Shown here in pieces: positions 27,274 through 37,386 of a stretch of 52,600 nucleotides of DNA. Made by a program: the position numbers and the translations under genes. The DNA comes from Ignavibacteriota bacterium. GTDB lineage: Bacteria > Bacteroidota > Ignavibacteria > Kapaibacteriales > UBA2268. The DNA is taken from the NCBI GenBank assembly GCA_020437395.1, contig JAGQWJ010000019.1:38-52637 (forward strand), read 5' to 3'. The notes beneath the pieces are model-generated. The model did no database searches. It was not told the DNA's origin and worked only from the letters and a program-made list of their open reading frames with translations. Each line of letters begins with the position of its first letter. Within the stretch, counting starts at the first letter, position 1.

Positions 27274-30200
27274 TTATTTGTCGTAAACGTTAAATGTACC
27301 AACTACAATAGAGAATTTCTCGATTGTCTCAGCGCCATTTGGTGCAATGATTTGTGCTATCAGTGTCTGAGATTGAACTCTCAGACCATTTTTCATAATC
27401 ATATCCCAAACATTAACGCTTACTCTTCCTTCATCTAAATCAGCACCAATTGGATCATGGTAAATAGTTTTAACTAAACTACCACTTGCTGTATAAATAT
27501 TGATAGTTGATTTTGGAGGTACTTTAGTAAAGTACAACTTACTTTCATAAGGTGTTTGTTCATTTTGATGAGTTATATAGTAAGGATTTGGTACAACTCT
27601 AATACCTTCCATTTGATCATCTGTCAATCCACCTGGAGTAGCATCTTTCAATACTACTTTCAGTTTAGCATTTGGTAATGGTAAACCAGAAGCACCACCA
27701 TTAGTAGTCATTCTTACTTTATCACCAACTTTGAAGTCTTTGGCATCAAGTTGCAGTTTATCATCAACATTCTTAGTTATTCTTAATAAACTACCATCTT
27801 CTGATCCATCCCATCTTCTTCTGATATTTGCATTATCGAAGACAAATTGAGCTCCTGCAATATTTACAACATTCAGAAAGTCTATTCTGTTTCCTTTTCC
27901 ATCAGTACCACTTAAATAATATCTACCTTGTGGCAATCCAGAATAAGTCTTTATACTATCTATGAATGAAGGATTAGCAGTGCTTCTTGCAACTGACTTA
28001 GCTTGTTTGTTTGCACTAAAAGAACTTTCAAATTTATCAGCATTTACGTGAGCAAATGTTGCAATATTGAATTTCCCTATAAAGTCTTCAACTTCTAAAC
28101 CCATTTCTGGAAGATTAATTGGAGAAGGATATGCTTTTCTTGCAAAAGAAACAAATGTAGTTGGAGATTCAGGAACACTTGTAGTTATAGTACCCGAATG
28201 ACTTGGGTCTATTGAAAGATGTTCTAGCTCTACTTTACGTTCAATATTTAATTCTGATTTTACATTTGTTGTTCTATAACTGTAATTATCTACTAATTTA
28301 ACATCATAGTAATCAAATGTAAATGTGCTTTTTTGGGTATCAGAAGTCGAACCAGAGTTGTCATTACCCCATTCAAATTCTACTGTTTCAGTACCTTTTC
28401 CAACAAATTCAAGTGTTACATCTACAGGACCATTGTTGAATGAACCATAAACAGGAGATATAAACTGAGTTGCTTGGCTTTGATTGTTACCACCTCTTGC
28501 AAGATATAATCCTGCATGAACTGTATCAACGATTTGCGATCTAAGAGTTCCAACTTCAGGTATATCAGCTGTTCTATTTTCCAATATTCTCAACTTCGTA
28601 TCTGCATCACCTTCAATAATCTCAAATTTATCACCTCTATATCTACCACCATGTTGCAATAGAGCAAATTTGAAATTGTAACCTAAAGTACCATAGGCAG
28701 GTGGTAAGAAAAATCTTGTGTTACAATGATTCTGAGATGTGAAATCTCCACTAGTAAATCTACCAGAAAAATCAATAATATCGTTGTTATTCCAAAGACC
28801 AAACGTATTGATTGTATCTCCGTCACTGTTGGTAACAGCGTCTCTACTTCCTGCAATAACAACGGCATTTTCATAGAGTGCAGACACAACTTCATCAGAA
28901 GTAAAACATCCATTTGGGTTAAACTGAATAGGTTGGTTATAAAGTAAAGTACTATCTTTAGATAGGTTTCTAATACTAGCCATTCTTAGATAATTATTTG
29001 TCTCTACTTCTGGGTTTGCAGAATTAACACCGGTTTCTCTTAATACTGTAGTAAAGTGATTCCATTCTAAATCAAATTCTAACTCTAATGTATCACCCAG
29101 GAATAATTTCTTAGCTCTGTCTTCATCTATAGCGAAGAATTCGAAGTCGTAAAGTCCATTGAATTTACTTGAGTCCATATCTATAATCTCAAACTTCAAT
29201 TTTGAACCAACTTCAGCAGCTTCTGGGAATGTCTCAATCTGATTTACATTTGGGACACCACTATTAATTTTAACAGGAGTTGGTTGACTGGCGTCTCCCT
29301 TGTCATAAGCTAAGACCCTATAGAAATAAGGTGTATTATTGATTAGCTTCTCCGTATTATCAAAATCACTAGTCGCTGATAAAATCCCATCCCTATTATC
29401 ATCACCAATATCTGTAAACGTCCTATTATTAGTTATTTCTTCCATATAAGGGAGTATTACACCATGTTTTATGGCAGAATCCGATTCAAAGTCAGGGAAA
29501 TCGAATACTACTTTACCACCTTGAATATAAGAATAAAGTGAGTCTAATGCTCGTTTTACTCTATTAGAATCGTTCATAGCCAATCTGAAATCAGAAATCG
29601 GCAACGCACCATCTAATATATATCTACTGGTATTTCCATCCTTAAATGTTCTGCCAGTTCTGACAAAATAAACTGAATCAATAACAGAAGTTTCAACTTC
29701 TATTGTTTTTGTTGAATCATTTGGATCAATTTCTGTTCTAGTTATATATCTAACTGCAATTCCATCTATAGCAACTGAGTCTAATACTTTTTCTTTATAC
29801 TCTTTTGAAACTTCAAATGTGAAATTATCAAAGAATAATGGATTATAAGGCACTTGAGCTCTATCTATATGGATTTCACCCACAAGGTAGTCATCGAATA
29901 TGTCTTTTGGTCTATCATATCTTGGGAAAGCACTATAAGAGTTGTACTCATTAGTACTAAACTCATTATCAGCAATAGACTTATACAATTCACCCCAAGG
30001 AGCAGTAGGATTGATTCCTGCAATAGCAGGGATATATCTGTTACTAACTCTGAATGAATTAGCCATCGGGTGGAATAAAATACCTTGACCGTGTCTTATA
30101 ACACGTATTGCACTCGTATCCTTTATAACACCATTAGCATCAAAAGTTGGACCAACAATCATAATCGAGTCGATTGCTGAAGTACCTAAGTTAGGGTCTT

Positions 30201-31995
30201 TAACTACTCTTGAAGAAGTTAAAAATGGTAAAGGTAATTGATAAGTAGCAACTTCTTTCCAACCATAAGGTCCAGCACCACGAGGATATTGTGCGTTTGG
30301 AGATATTTGACTTACATTAAAAGTGTCTAAGTCTGCAACTCTACCTCTTTCAATTCTGTAACCAAGGAAATCTAGCCCAGCTTCTTCTCTGTCGAATGAA
30401 AGTTCAGAAGTTGAATCCCACGCAATAGTAATACCATTATTAAGTGCTCTGTAATATTTGATGTTTGCTGGGTCCGGTGGTCTTGGCGCTCTAAAGTTAT
30501 TATCATAAACTTCTTGTGCAAATATATCCAAGGCCTTCAGCCCTTGTCGATCTTCAAATGTTCCGTCAGCATCTCCAGTTTTTGATGGAGTTGCTATCAT
30601 AATACATACAACTGTTCTAGATGTATCACCAGGTCTCATGTGAAATGCCCCTGTTGCCATCATGAATCTTTTATCACCAGGTCCAAAGTCAACGTCTGTT
30701 ACGCCTTCAGAAATATAATTATATCTTGCTACATCATCTCTTTTATCCTCTTGAGAATTCCAGTTTTTGAAAGTTACAAGTCCTAATTGATTCGAATTGT
30801 CATAGAACGCAGAATCTTTTCTTAAAAATTTGTAATCAGGATGTGTTTCATCAGCAACATAAGTAGTATCACAAAGTTCAACCCCGTTACCTAAATCAAC
30901 ACAAATAATTTGTTCTTGAAGTTCACCATTTTCGTCTAATAGTGGCGGTCTTATTATTGTAGGAGACTCAAGGAAGTCAAACCCTAAGTATCCGAACCCT
31001 TGACCTTGTTCACCAAATTCACCATTAGTAAATTGGTAAGCCATATTAAATTCAGGGTCTTCATACCAGTAGCTCACCCGGTCATTAGAAGCTCCTGCTC
31101 TCAATAGTGGTCTTCTAGCTAAGTCAACATCCATAATAGGAGCAAGCCAACAATCGTAAAGAGTATCCTCTGACATATTAATTACATCATAAAGGCAAAA
31201 GAAAAAGTTTTGATAACGTCCGAATCCCCATGAATAAATTGTAAATTCATATTGTAAACCCATCGGATAACCACGTAATCTTCTTTCTGATAATGAACCT
31301 TCATACTGGTTTATATCTAAATCGTGATAAGTTGTAAAAATATCTTCTCCAGAAATCATAGCGGGGCCTTTTGGATATTTAGAAGTTCTTCTATCATTCG
31401 GATCATGTTGATAGAAACCAAAATATCTGCTGTATCCTACAGTATCATCCGGATTCGTGTCCCAAATTGGCCAATACGGAGTATCTGCATCGTTCGGGTC
31501 AAGTGCTTTTCCAGAAGTACGCGAATAGTCAGTTGAGAAAAACACTTTATATTTCTCAGGATCTTCTTGAGTCAAACTTCCATCTTCTATTCTACCTGGA
31601 GTTTGCCAAGAATCGGCTGAACTAGGGTTATAAGAAATAGATACTAACTTATTCAAATTATATTCAATTCGCTGTGTTAATGAATCGAAATAAGGCATTT
31701 TCTTTTGTGCGGCATACCAAATACCACCACCAAAAATATATTGGTTACGAGATCCACGTGGGAAATACCCAGAACCAATCCCATTGGGTTTATCATGTCC
31801 AATCATCCCATAGTTCGAGATTACAGTCTCAATGTTACTCAAAGTATTCTTTTGATAATCTAAGAAACCTAGAGGGTCACGTTGAACTTTATTTTCTTTC
31901 TTTTTCATATATTTTTCATTAGGCAATGCAGTTGCAATTTGTGAAGCAATTGCTACAAGCATTGTAATGAAAATTATTTTCTTTAGAAAATTCAT
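27274..31995 (-). CDS. Very large secreted surface protein with PNPYY-type C-terminal sorting-like domain
   Basis: A 1573-residue exported protein (signal peptide IIFITMLVAIASQIATA). The N-terminal part has the block PRGSRNQYIFGGGIWYAAQK found in large secreted proteins of Ignavibacteria-type bacteria. Next come fibronectin-like segments (ITIAWDS), many aromatic and Asp-rich beta regions, and near the end RVVPNPYY, YESKLYFTKVPPKSTINIYT and NVWDMIMKNG. This resembles a FlgD-Ig-like/T9SS-type C-terminal domain, though the last residues (VVGTFNVYDK) are not a standard type A ending. AGGAG stands six bases before the ATG. It lies between a TonB-dependent receptor and a PorV-like barrel on one transcript, suggesting joint export or joint function at the surface. 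Ligand unknown. Confidence 0.75.
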   Translation of the reverse strand: MNFLKKIIFITMLVAIASQIATALPNEKYMKKKENKVQRDPLGFLDYQKNTLSNIETVISNYGMIGHDKPNGIGSGYFPRGSRNQYIFGGGIWYAAQKKMPYFDSLTQRIEYNLNKLVSISYNPSSADSWQTPGRIEDGSLTQEDPEKYKVFFSTDYSRTSGKALDPNDADTPYWPIWDTNPDDTVGYSRYFGFYQHDPNDRRTSKYPKGPAMISGEDIFTTYHDLDINQYEGSLSERRLRGYPMGLQYEFTIYSWGFGRYQNFFFCLYDVINMSEDTLYDCWLAPIMDVDLARRPLLRAGASNDRVSYWYEDPEFNMAYQFTNGEFGEQGQGFGYLGFDFLESPTIIRPPLLDENGELQEQIICVDLGNGVELCDTTYVADETHPDYKFLRKDSAFYDNSNQLGLVTFKNWNSQEDKRDDVARYNYISEGVTDVDFGPGDKRFMMATGAFHMRPGDTSRTVVCIMIATPSKTGDADGTFEDRQGLKALDIFAQEVYDNNFRAPRPPDPANIKYYRALNNGITIAWDSTSELSFDREEAGLDFLGYRIERGRVADLDTFNVSQISPNAQYPRGAGPYGWKEVATYQLPLPFLTSSRVVKDPNLGTSAIDSIMIVGPTFDANGVIKDTSAIRVIRHGQGILFHPMANSFRVSNRYIPAIAGINPTAPWGELYKSIADNEFSTNEYNSYSAFPRYDRPKDIFDDYLVGEIHIDRAQVPYNPLFFDNFTFEVSKEYKEKVLDSVAIDGIAVRYITRTEIDPNDSTKTIEVETSVIDSVYFVRTGRTFKDGNTSRYILDGALPISDFRLAMNDSNRVKRALDSLYSYIQGGKVVFDFPDFESDSAIKHGVILPYMEEITNNRTFTDIGDDNRDGILSATSDFDNTEKLINNTPYFYRVLAYDKGDASQPTPVKINSGVPNVNQIETFPEAAEVGSKLKFEIIDMDSSKFNGLYDFEFFAIDEDRAKKLFLGDTLELEFDLEWNHFTTVLRETGVNSANPEVETNNYLRMASIRNLSKDSTLLYNQPIQFNPNGCFTSDEVVSALYENAVVIAGSRDAVTNSDGDTINTFGLWNNNDIIDFSGRFTSGDFTSQNHCNTRFFLPPAYGTLGYNFKFALLQHGGRYRGDKFEIIEGDADTKLRILENRTADIPEVGTLRSQIVDTVHAGLYLARGGNNQSQATQFISPVYGSFNNGPVDVTLEFVGKGTETVEFEWGNDNSGSTSDTQKSTFTFDYYDVKLVDNYSYRTTNVKSELNIERKVELEHLSIDPSHSGTITTSVPESPTTFVSFARKAYPSPINLPEMGLEVEDFIGKFNIATFAHVNADKFESSFSANKQAKSVARSTANPSFIDSIKTYSGLPQGRYYLSGTDGKGNRIDFLNVVNIAGAQFVFDNANIRRRWDGSEDGSLLRITKNVDDKLQLDAKDFKVGDKVRMTTNGGASGLPLPNAKLKVVLKDATPGGLTDDQMEGIRVVPNPYYITHQNEQTPYESKLYFTKVPPKSTINIYTASGSLVKTIYHDPIGADLDEGRVSVNVWDMIMKNGLRVQSQTLIAQIIAPNGAETIEKFSIVVGTFNVYDK

Positions 31996-32029
31996 ACTTA
32001 ACTCCTAATAATTTAATTTATTTCTTTTT

Positions 32030-35000
32030 TTAGAACCTAATTACAGCACCAAAGAATATTCTTCTTGGGACTTGGAATAAAGGTTTGTTTTTATATGTAA
32101 CTTCTTCTAATGTTCTAGTATAATTCTCATACTGTTCTTCTCTTGTTACATTACCATTCTTGTCAATATCTGCTGATATAAAATAAATTCTTTCACCGAA
32201 TTGATTATATTGTCTTGCATTGTAAGAAGCAGGTACCGCGGGATTAGATTGGTCATAGTAAACATTAGGAGAGAAACTACCCAGCTGTACTAAATTAAGA
32301 GTACCGTCATTCAATGAGCTTTGAGTACCACCATACACATTTACTGCTTCGGTTCTATTCGTCAAGTTGAATATATCTACATAGAATTCAATAGACGTAT
32401 TCCCCATACCTTCACCAAACAAGTCACTTAGTGCAAACTTTTTACCTAATCTTGTATCAATACTCCAACTTGCAGGACCTTCTAGAGCATTTATCTCAGA
32501 AAGCTGTCCCGTACCATTAACTTCTGTCAAAGTATATGGAGCACCAGATCTTAAATTACCTGTAACTGTAGCATAAGCATCTTCCAAGAAATAGATACCG
32601 CCAATAGCTGGACCTTCTTCTTCTCCCCATTCAAAAGTTAATACTGTTGTTAATCTGTGAGTTATATCTCTATCTAATCTGAAAGTAGATAATGGGAGAG
32701 CAGGATTTGTAGTAATTGGGTCACGAGGGAGACCAATACTTGATTGAGCACCATCACTAGTACCATTAACTGATGCAAGTGTATAAGCTAACCTAAACCC
32801 AAAATTATCTCTAACTCTCTTTCTTAAATCAATTTCTACTCCTTTGTTTGTACCATATTGACCAACTTCAGCTAAGTAGTATGGATCAGCGGCAGCTACA
32901 TAAGAATATCCTAATTGATTATAAATATCATTATAGTATGCGTTAATATCTAATGCAAAATCTTCTGTTAAAGCAGATGAATATCCAACTTCGTATTTGT
33001 TAGTTCTCTCAGGTTCTAAATTAGGATTACCAATTGCGGGAGTCCTAATATTTCTTGTAACTAGGTTAGTTCCGTCGAACATAAACTGAAGTTGTGGCAT
33101 TTGATAATATACACCAAAATTCATTTTGAATACAGATTGATCAGTTATAGGGTAACTTGCATTCAATCTTGGGCTTATCATTATTTTTGCTGTTGTATTT
33201 GTAAAACCGTCTAAATCACCCCTTTGAACTAATGGGAATAAACGTGTTCTATAAATAGAATTTGCATCAAACATATCAAATCTCATACCTGGTGTAATAA
33301 TTATACCCTCGAATGAAATTTGGTCTTGAACATAAGCTGCAGCTCTAAAAGGTGTAAATTCTGAACTAGTTAAATCATAAACTTCTTGAGATTCAGCGTA
33401 GATATTACCTCCGAACTCAGAAGAATATACATCGACTACTTCCGATGTTGTAGGGCTAGAATTTGAGTGGAAACCCATAGTATAAGTTCTCAACTCAAAC
33501 CCAGCTTGAATATTATGTTCGAATCTATCACCAGAAATATACTTGGTGAAATTCCCGTCAGCTTGCAAATAAGTACCTTTTCTAAATTGGAAACCATAGC
33601 TACCGTGTCCAGTGAAGAACTGATTAGTTCCAAATGGATTTCTGTAAGTAGATAGTGGCAACGATTCTATATAACCAGTCAAAGGATTAATTACATTATA
33701 ATCTTCTTTACCAGCGTAAGTACTACCATCATTAGGGTATCTTGTCATTAAAATTGGAGTGTATTGGTCAGGTAATCTATCTTTCTGACCTTTTGTCAAT
33801 TGTCTGGTAAGGTTATCTATCGCATATTCATCGGTCGGAATCAAAATATCAAATCCACTGAAGAAAGAAGGATCTGAACCTGGATCAGTTCTTCTACCTG
33901 TCATATCATTATTAACGTTTGCTGATAATCTGATATCATAAAACGCAGATGCTTCAGGAAAAGACTGTGTTAATTTCAAAAACACATTGTTTACATCAGT
34001 ATTAGAGACGTTCAATTTAGCAAATCTTTCTTCAATGCCATTTGAAACCCCATCAATAATTCCTTCATCTCTCATATAATAAGTACTAAGTCCTTGGCTT
34101 TCTAAGTTTGTTTGACCAAGTTGACCACCTATGATTACTGAAACGTTGTCTGTCAATCCAAATGACATTCTACCAGTAATATTCTTTACCCATGATCTCT
34201 GATTATCCAATTGTCCTAAATTTTCACCACCCATTATCTGATTACCAGCAAAATCTGTAACAATAGGTGCATAATATTCATAACCCGAATTTCTATTTTG
34301 TCTGAACTCATATCTACCAGTTAAGTAGAAAGTAGCCGTTTTAAGAGCTTCGTTCAATCCAGGAATTGGACCACCAACACCAAATTCGATATTTGTTAAA
34401 TTATCTCCTTCTAATTGTCTTCCTTCACCTTGCTCAATTATATCAAAAGAATTACCATCTCTGATGAGTTCAACACCAGAACCTTGCGATCCATTCAACG
34501 AAGGTAAATCAGTTCTAAACGCCAAGAAGCCATCATATTTATCAGCATTACCAGTCTTTACAACTGTATTCACCGTACCACCTGTCGAGTTACCTTGTTG
34601 AGCACCTGTACCACCTTTTTTAACTTGGATTTCCTCTGTTGCATAAGAAGAAACCATAGGTGCATAAGTTGTCCCAGAGCCACCGAACCCACCAGTGAAT
34701 TGATTACCAACATCTAGACCATCAACTAGTACTTGCGTATCATTTGCTCTAGTACCACGGATATTATATCCGTTACCACTATTAACAACACCAGATGACT
34801 GGGTTACGATAGAAGTAACACCACCACTTGCAGTTCTTTCCAAATCATCTTTATTAAATTTTGAAATTGAACCTACTTGAGTTTTTTCGACCATTTTATC
34901 ATCGACTACTAGAATCTCTTCAGAAGTGAAAGTTTGTAATTTGTAATCAACGTCAGTTGTTTGGTCAGCACTCACATTAATTTTCTTAATAATTGGCTCG

Positions 35001-35242
35001 TATCCAGCGTAAGAAACCTTAAGCGAATAACTACCAGCTCTAACACCTGTAATAGCAAACTTCCCATTTGCTTTCACATAAGCCCCTTGTTTTGTTTCAA
35101 CAACTTGAACAGTTGCACCTATTGCGGGGTTTCCATTTTCATCTAATACTTCGCCTTTAACAGTTCCATATATACTCGCCGATAGTGATTGCGGTATAAT
35201 AAATGCAAGACTTATTATTGCTATTAATGCTATTCTTAGCAT
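32030..35242 (-). CDS. TonB-dependent receptor with N-terminal carboxypeptidase-regulatory-like domain
   Basis: Outer-membrane active transporter of 1070 residues. After the signal peptide (IALIAIISLAFIIPQSLS) come a CarboxypepD_reg-like domain (about 25-108, VKGEVLDENGNPAIGATVQV), a TonB-box-like SEEILVVDDK, the plug (about 120-250, GYNIRGTRANDTQVLVDGLD) and a 22-strand-type barrel ending FFGAVIRF. AGGAG lies eight bases before the ATG. No SusD-like gene accompanies it, so it is not a SusCD glycan system. Instead it is followed on the same transcript by the 1573-residue protein and a PorV-like barrel. The substrate cannot be deduced. Confidence 0.93.
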   Translation of the reverse strand: MLRIALIAIISLAFIIPQSLSASIYGTVKGEVLDENGNPAIGATVQVVETKQGAYVKANGKFAITGVRAGSYSLKVSYAGYEPIIKKINVSADQTTDVDYKLQTFTSEEILVVDDKMVEKTQVGSISKFNKDDLERTASGGVTSIVTQSSGVVNSGNGYNIRGTRANDTQVLVDGLDVGNQFTGGFGGSGTTYAPMVSSYATEEIQVKKGGTGAQQGNSTGGTVNTVVKTGNADKYDGFLAFRTDLPSLNGSQGSGVELIRDGNSFDIIEQGEGRQLEGDNLTNIEFGVGGPIPGLNEALKTATFYLTGRYEFRQNRNSGYEYYAPIVTDFAGNQIMGGENLGQLDNQRSWVKNITGRMSFGLTDNVSVIIGGQLGQTNLESQGLSTYYMRDEGIIDGVSNGIEERFAKLNVSNTDVNNVFLKLTQSFPEASAFYDIRLSANVNNDMTGRRTDPGSDPSFFSGFDILIPTDEYAIDNLTRQLTKGQKDRLPDQYTPILMTRYPNDGSTYAGKEDYNVINPLTGYIESLPLSTYRNPFGTNQFFTGHGSYGFQFRKGTYLQADGNFTKYISGDRFEHNIQAGFELRTYTMGFHSNSSPTTSEVVDVYSSEFGGNIYAESQEVYDLTSSEFTPFRAAAYVQDQISFEGIIITPGMRFDMFDANSIYRTRLFPLVQRGDLDGFTNTTAKIMISPRLNASYPITDQSVFKMNFGVYYQMPQLQFMFDGTNLVTRNIRTPAIGNPNLEPERTNKYEVGYSSALTEDFALDINAYYNDIYNQLGYSYVAAADPYYLAEVGQYGTNKGVEIDLRKRVRDNFGFRLAYTLASVNGTSDGAQSSIGLPRDPITTNPALPLSTFRLDRDITHRLTTVLTFEWGEEEGPAIGGIYFLEDAYATVTGNLRSGAPYTLTEVNGTGQLSEINALEGPASWSIDTRLGKKFALSDLFGEGMGNTSIEFYVDIFNLTNRTEAVNVYGGTQSSLNDGTLNLVQLGSFSPNVYYDQSNPAVPASYNARQYNQFGERIYFISADIDKNGNVTREEQYENYTRTLEEVTYKNKPLFQVPRRIFFGAVIRF

Positions 35243-35481
35243 GGTATAAACTCCTAATAAATTAATTTTTTTTTCAAATTTTTAGAATTCAATAGGCAAA
35301 AGCGGAATAGCTACTTCGGAGTAAGTATTGCAATAAAAGAAAATATAAGAATCTGAGTCGATTTATATTAGTTTTATTTACCTAACAAAGTGATTATTCA
35401 TTTTAAGCCTTGTTTCAAATATAATAGTTTTTTTTTAAACAACACTAAAAGTGTTGAAATATCTTTACAGTTTTTTTTTGA
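35243..35481 (-). promoter_or_regulatory. Promoter region of the TonB-receptor operon
   Basis: A 239-base gap between the anti-sigma gene and the receptor gene on the same strand. On the minus strand TATATTTG (plus positions 35416-35423) matches the -7 consensus TAnnTTTG, but no -33 TTTG stands at the usual distance, so an ECF sigma factor or an activator could be involved. Transcripts from it would have a leader of about 165 bases. The hairpin at 35440-35456 is listed separately. Confidence 0.35.
35440..35456 (-). terminator. Short perfect hairpin after the anti-sigma gene
   Basis: CAACACT / AGTGTTG with a three-base loop, about 25 bases past the anti-sigma stop codon. On the minus strand it is followed by TTT and an A-run, so it would be a weak terminator; it could equally be a protein-binding site just upstream of the receptor promoter. 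Confidence 0.4.
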
Positions 35482-36771
35482 TTAAAAACTAAACTGTAAT
35501 CCATAAACCATTGAAAAACTATAGTAATTCTGAGTATATGAGTTAACTAGTTGTGGAAGAGAAACTGTAAAATAGTTGAACTCTGTACCAGCTGTTAACT
35601 TAACCCCATTAATTAACTCATAAGAAGCTAATAGTCTGGAATTACTAGTTAACCCACTCTCAGAAATACCTAACCCCAATCTAAGCCCAAGATCGAAGTC
35701 GCTAATTTCATATAAATTTGATTGGACAAAAACTTGTCCCCAATACATTGCGTAATCTTTATCTCTTTCAGTTCTGAACACTATTTGTTGCCCAGTTTCG
35801 CGTCCATATTTATCTAATACATTTGTATAGGTAAAAGTTTCCGCTCTATAAGCTATATCAGAATAACCTATTTCAAGTCCAACACTAGTCTTTTCATTCA
35901 AATTAACAGCTACTGCTTGCGAATAAGAGCTAATAGAGGCATTAGCTTTGTCATCGAATCCGTAAAGAGTATATGGACTAGAAGTAAAAGCAGTAAGTTG
36001 TATATTATTGATTGCTATGTTATTCTGAGGTTGTCTTATTCTATTACCAATATCGCCAAATTGCATATTTGAAGTAGTAGAATTTTCATCTAATATGGTG
36101 ATTGTTGGTTCTAATTTTCTTTTTGGTAGTTCTTTGTAACTTTCAAATACTTTTTCTTCGTTTCTATTGTCCAGACTATTACTAGAAATAATACTGTTTT
36201 GCTCTAATTTTGATACAGATTCAAAATTAGTCTCGCTTAAATCCATTTTATTTTCTAATGGTAGATTCACATTTTTGTTTTTGTTATCTGATGTGTTATC
36301 TGCATAGCTATTAATATCTTGTTTTTGATTAATCACAGGTCTTTTGAAACTATTTTCAACTGTAGCTTCAGGAAGTTCAATTAACATTTCAGCTTTGCTA
36401 TAAGATGGGTTTGAAAATTTGAAAAAATTCAAATCAGAAGTGTAAGTGAAAGTAATTAACAACAATGCTGCCACCATAGAAACTAATTGTCTAGGGAATA
36501 TATTAAATATATTAAAACTTCTGCTCGCGGAAACTGGAGTAGCAGAGGCATTCATTATAGCCATCATAACAATATCTTCAGTACTACTCACCAAATCCTC
36601 GGGAGTAGTTATTGATTTAGCATCCTCTTTTGCTGCAATATGAAGATCAATATAAGTATTGAAAATATCACGAGCTTTTTCATTTGATGATATAATATTT
36701 CGTAATTGTAAATCTTCACTCTCAGTGAGTTCACCATCAAGATATTTCGATATTAAACTATCTATGTTCAT
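35482..36771 (-). CDS. Anti-sigma factor fused to an outer-membrane-type beta-barrel (Dma-like)
   Basis: A 429-residue protein without a signal peptide. Residues about 1-60 look like a cytoplasmic anti-sigma domain (ISKYLDGELTESEDLQLRNI, the usual start of such proteins in Bacteroidota). A single membrane helix lies about 96-112 (LVSMVAALLLITFTY). Residues 118-250 are a low-complexity Asn/Ser/Glu linker. Residues about 251-429 are amphipathic beta strands ending FSMVYGLQFSF, an outer-membrane-barrel-type end with terminal Phe. The gene overlaps the ECF sigma gene by 14 bases, the normal sigma/anti-sigma arrangement. The layout matches the dual membrane-spanning anti-sigma (Dma) proteins described in Bacteroides thetaiotaomicron: N-terminus in the cytoplasm, barrel in the outer membrane. 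The double-membrane topology here is inference. Confidence 0.75.
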   Translation of the reverse strand: MNIDSLISKYLDGELTESEDLQLRNIISSNEKARDIFNTYIDLHIAAKEDAKSITTPEDLVSSTEDIVMMAIMNASATPVSASRSFNIFNIFPRQLVSMVAALLLITFTYTSDLNFFKFSNPSYSKAEMLIELPEATVENSFKRPVINQKQDINSYADNTSDNKNKNVNLPLENKMDLSETNFESVSKLEQNSIISSNSLDNRNEEKVFESYKELPKRKLEPTITILDENSTTSNMQFGDIGNRIRQPQNNIAINNIQLTAFTSSPYTLYGFDDKANASISSYSQAVAVNLNEKTSVGLEIGYSDIAYRAETFTYTNVLDKYGRETGQQIVFRTERDKDYAMYWGQVFVQSNLYEISDFDLGLRLGLGISESGLTSNSRLLASYELINGVKLTAGTEFNYFTVSLPQLVNSYTQNYYSFSMVYGLQFSF

Positions 36772-37321
36772 CTAACTCTTTAATTATAGGTTTTAATATT
36801 AATCTAAGTTGTTTTCTAGCTCTGAACACTCTTATTTTTGACAAAGAAAGATCAATTTCAAGAACATCAGCAATTTCTTGGTAAGAAAGGTCTTCATATT
36901 CTCTCAGTATGAATGCTTCTCTCAAGGGAGTCGGTAAACTACTAATTGCATCTTCCAATGCTTGTTTCAAACCGAAATCAGTAGTTTTTTGGACTTTTGC
37001 TTGATGATATGATTCATCAAAGCTAGCATGTTCTTTTGTTGCTCTCAGCATATTATAGCAAGTATGTCTAGCAATAGTGAATAGCCAAGCCGCAAAATTA
37101 TCCCCTTTGAAAGTTGCTCTCTTTTCGAATACTTTTACAAAAGTCTCTTGGAAAGCATCCTTTGCCATTGGTTCAGACCCAAGCAGACGCAAGCAGAATC
37201 TATAAACTCTGTTATGATATTTATGATAAAGTATCTGAAACGCCTCGGCACTACCTTTTCTCAGGTTTTCTACCGCTTCGTCAAGCTCTATATCAGGGTC
37301 ATATTTTTTTGATTTAAACAT
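36758..37321 (-). CDS. ECF-family RNA polymerase sigma factor
   Basis: A 187-residue sigma-70 family ECF factor. Region 2 is clear (AFQILYHKYHNRVYRFCLRL, KDAFQETFVKVFEK, FAAWLFTIARHTCYNMLR) and region 4 follows (SLPTPLREAFILREYEDLSY, then YQEIADVLEIDLSLSKIRVF). It ends 14 bases inside the anti-sigma gene, so the two are co-expressed and the fused anti-sigma should sequester it. The start is 65 bases downstream of the OmpA-domain gene on the same strand. A TAAATTTG (-7-like; plus 37382-37389) overlaps the end of that gene, but no -33 element is at the proper distance. Targets are unknown; the flanking envelope operons are candidates. Confidence 0.94.
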   Translation of the reverse strand: MFKSKKYDPDIELDEAVENLRKGSAEAFQILYHKYHNRVYRFCLRLLGSEPMAKDAFQETFVKVFEKRATFKGDNFAAWLFTIARHTCYNMLRATKEHASFDESYHQAKVQKTTDFGLKQALEDAISSLPTPLREAFILREYEDLSYQEIADVLEIDLSLSKIRVFRARKQLRLILKPIIKELDEHR

Positions 37322-37386
37322 TAGATTCTATTCTTGCTTTGCTTACTTATATCATAGACAATCTTAATGATAAAATAGTTACAAAT

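Noticed and set aside
32030-35242. SusC/SusD polysaccharide utilisation locus
   Set aside because: There is no SusD-like lipoprotein or glycoside hydrolase next to the receptor.
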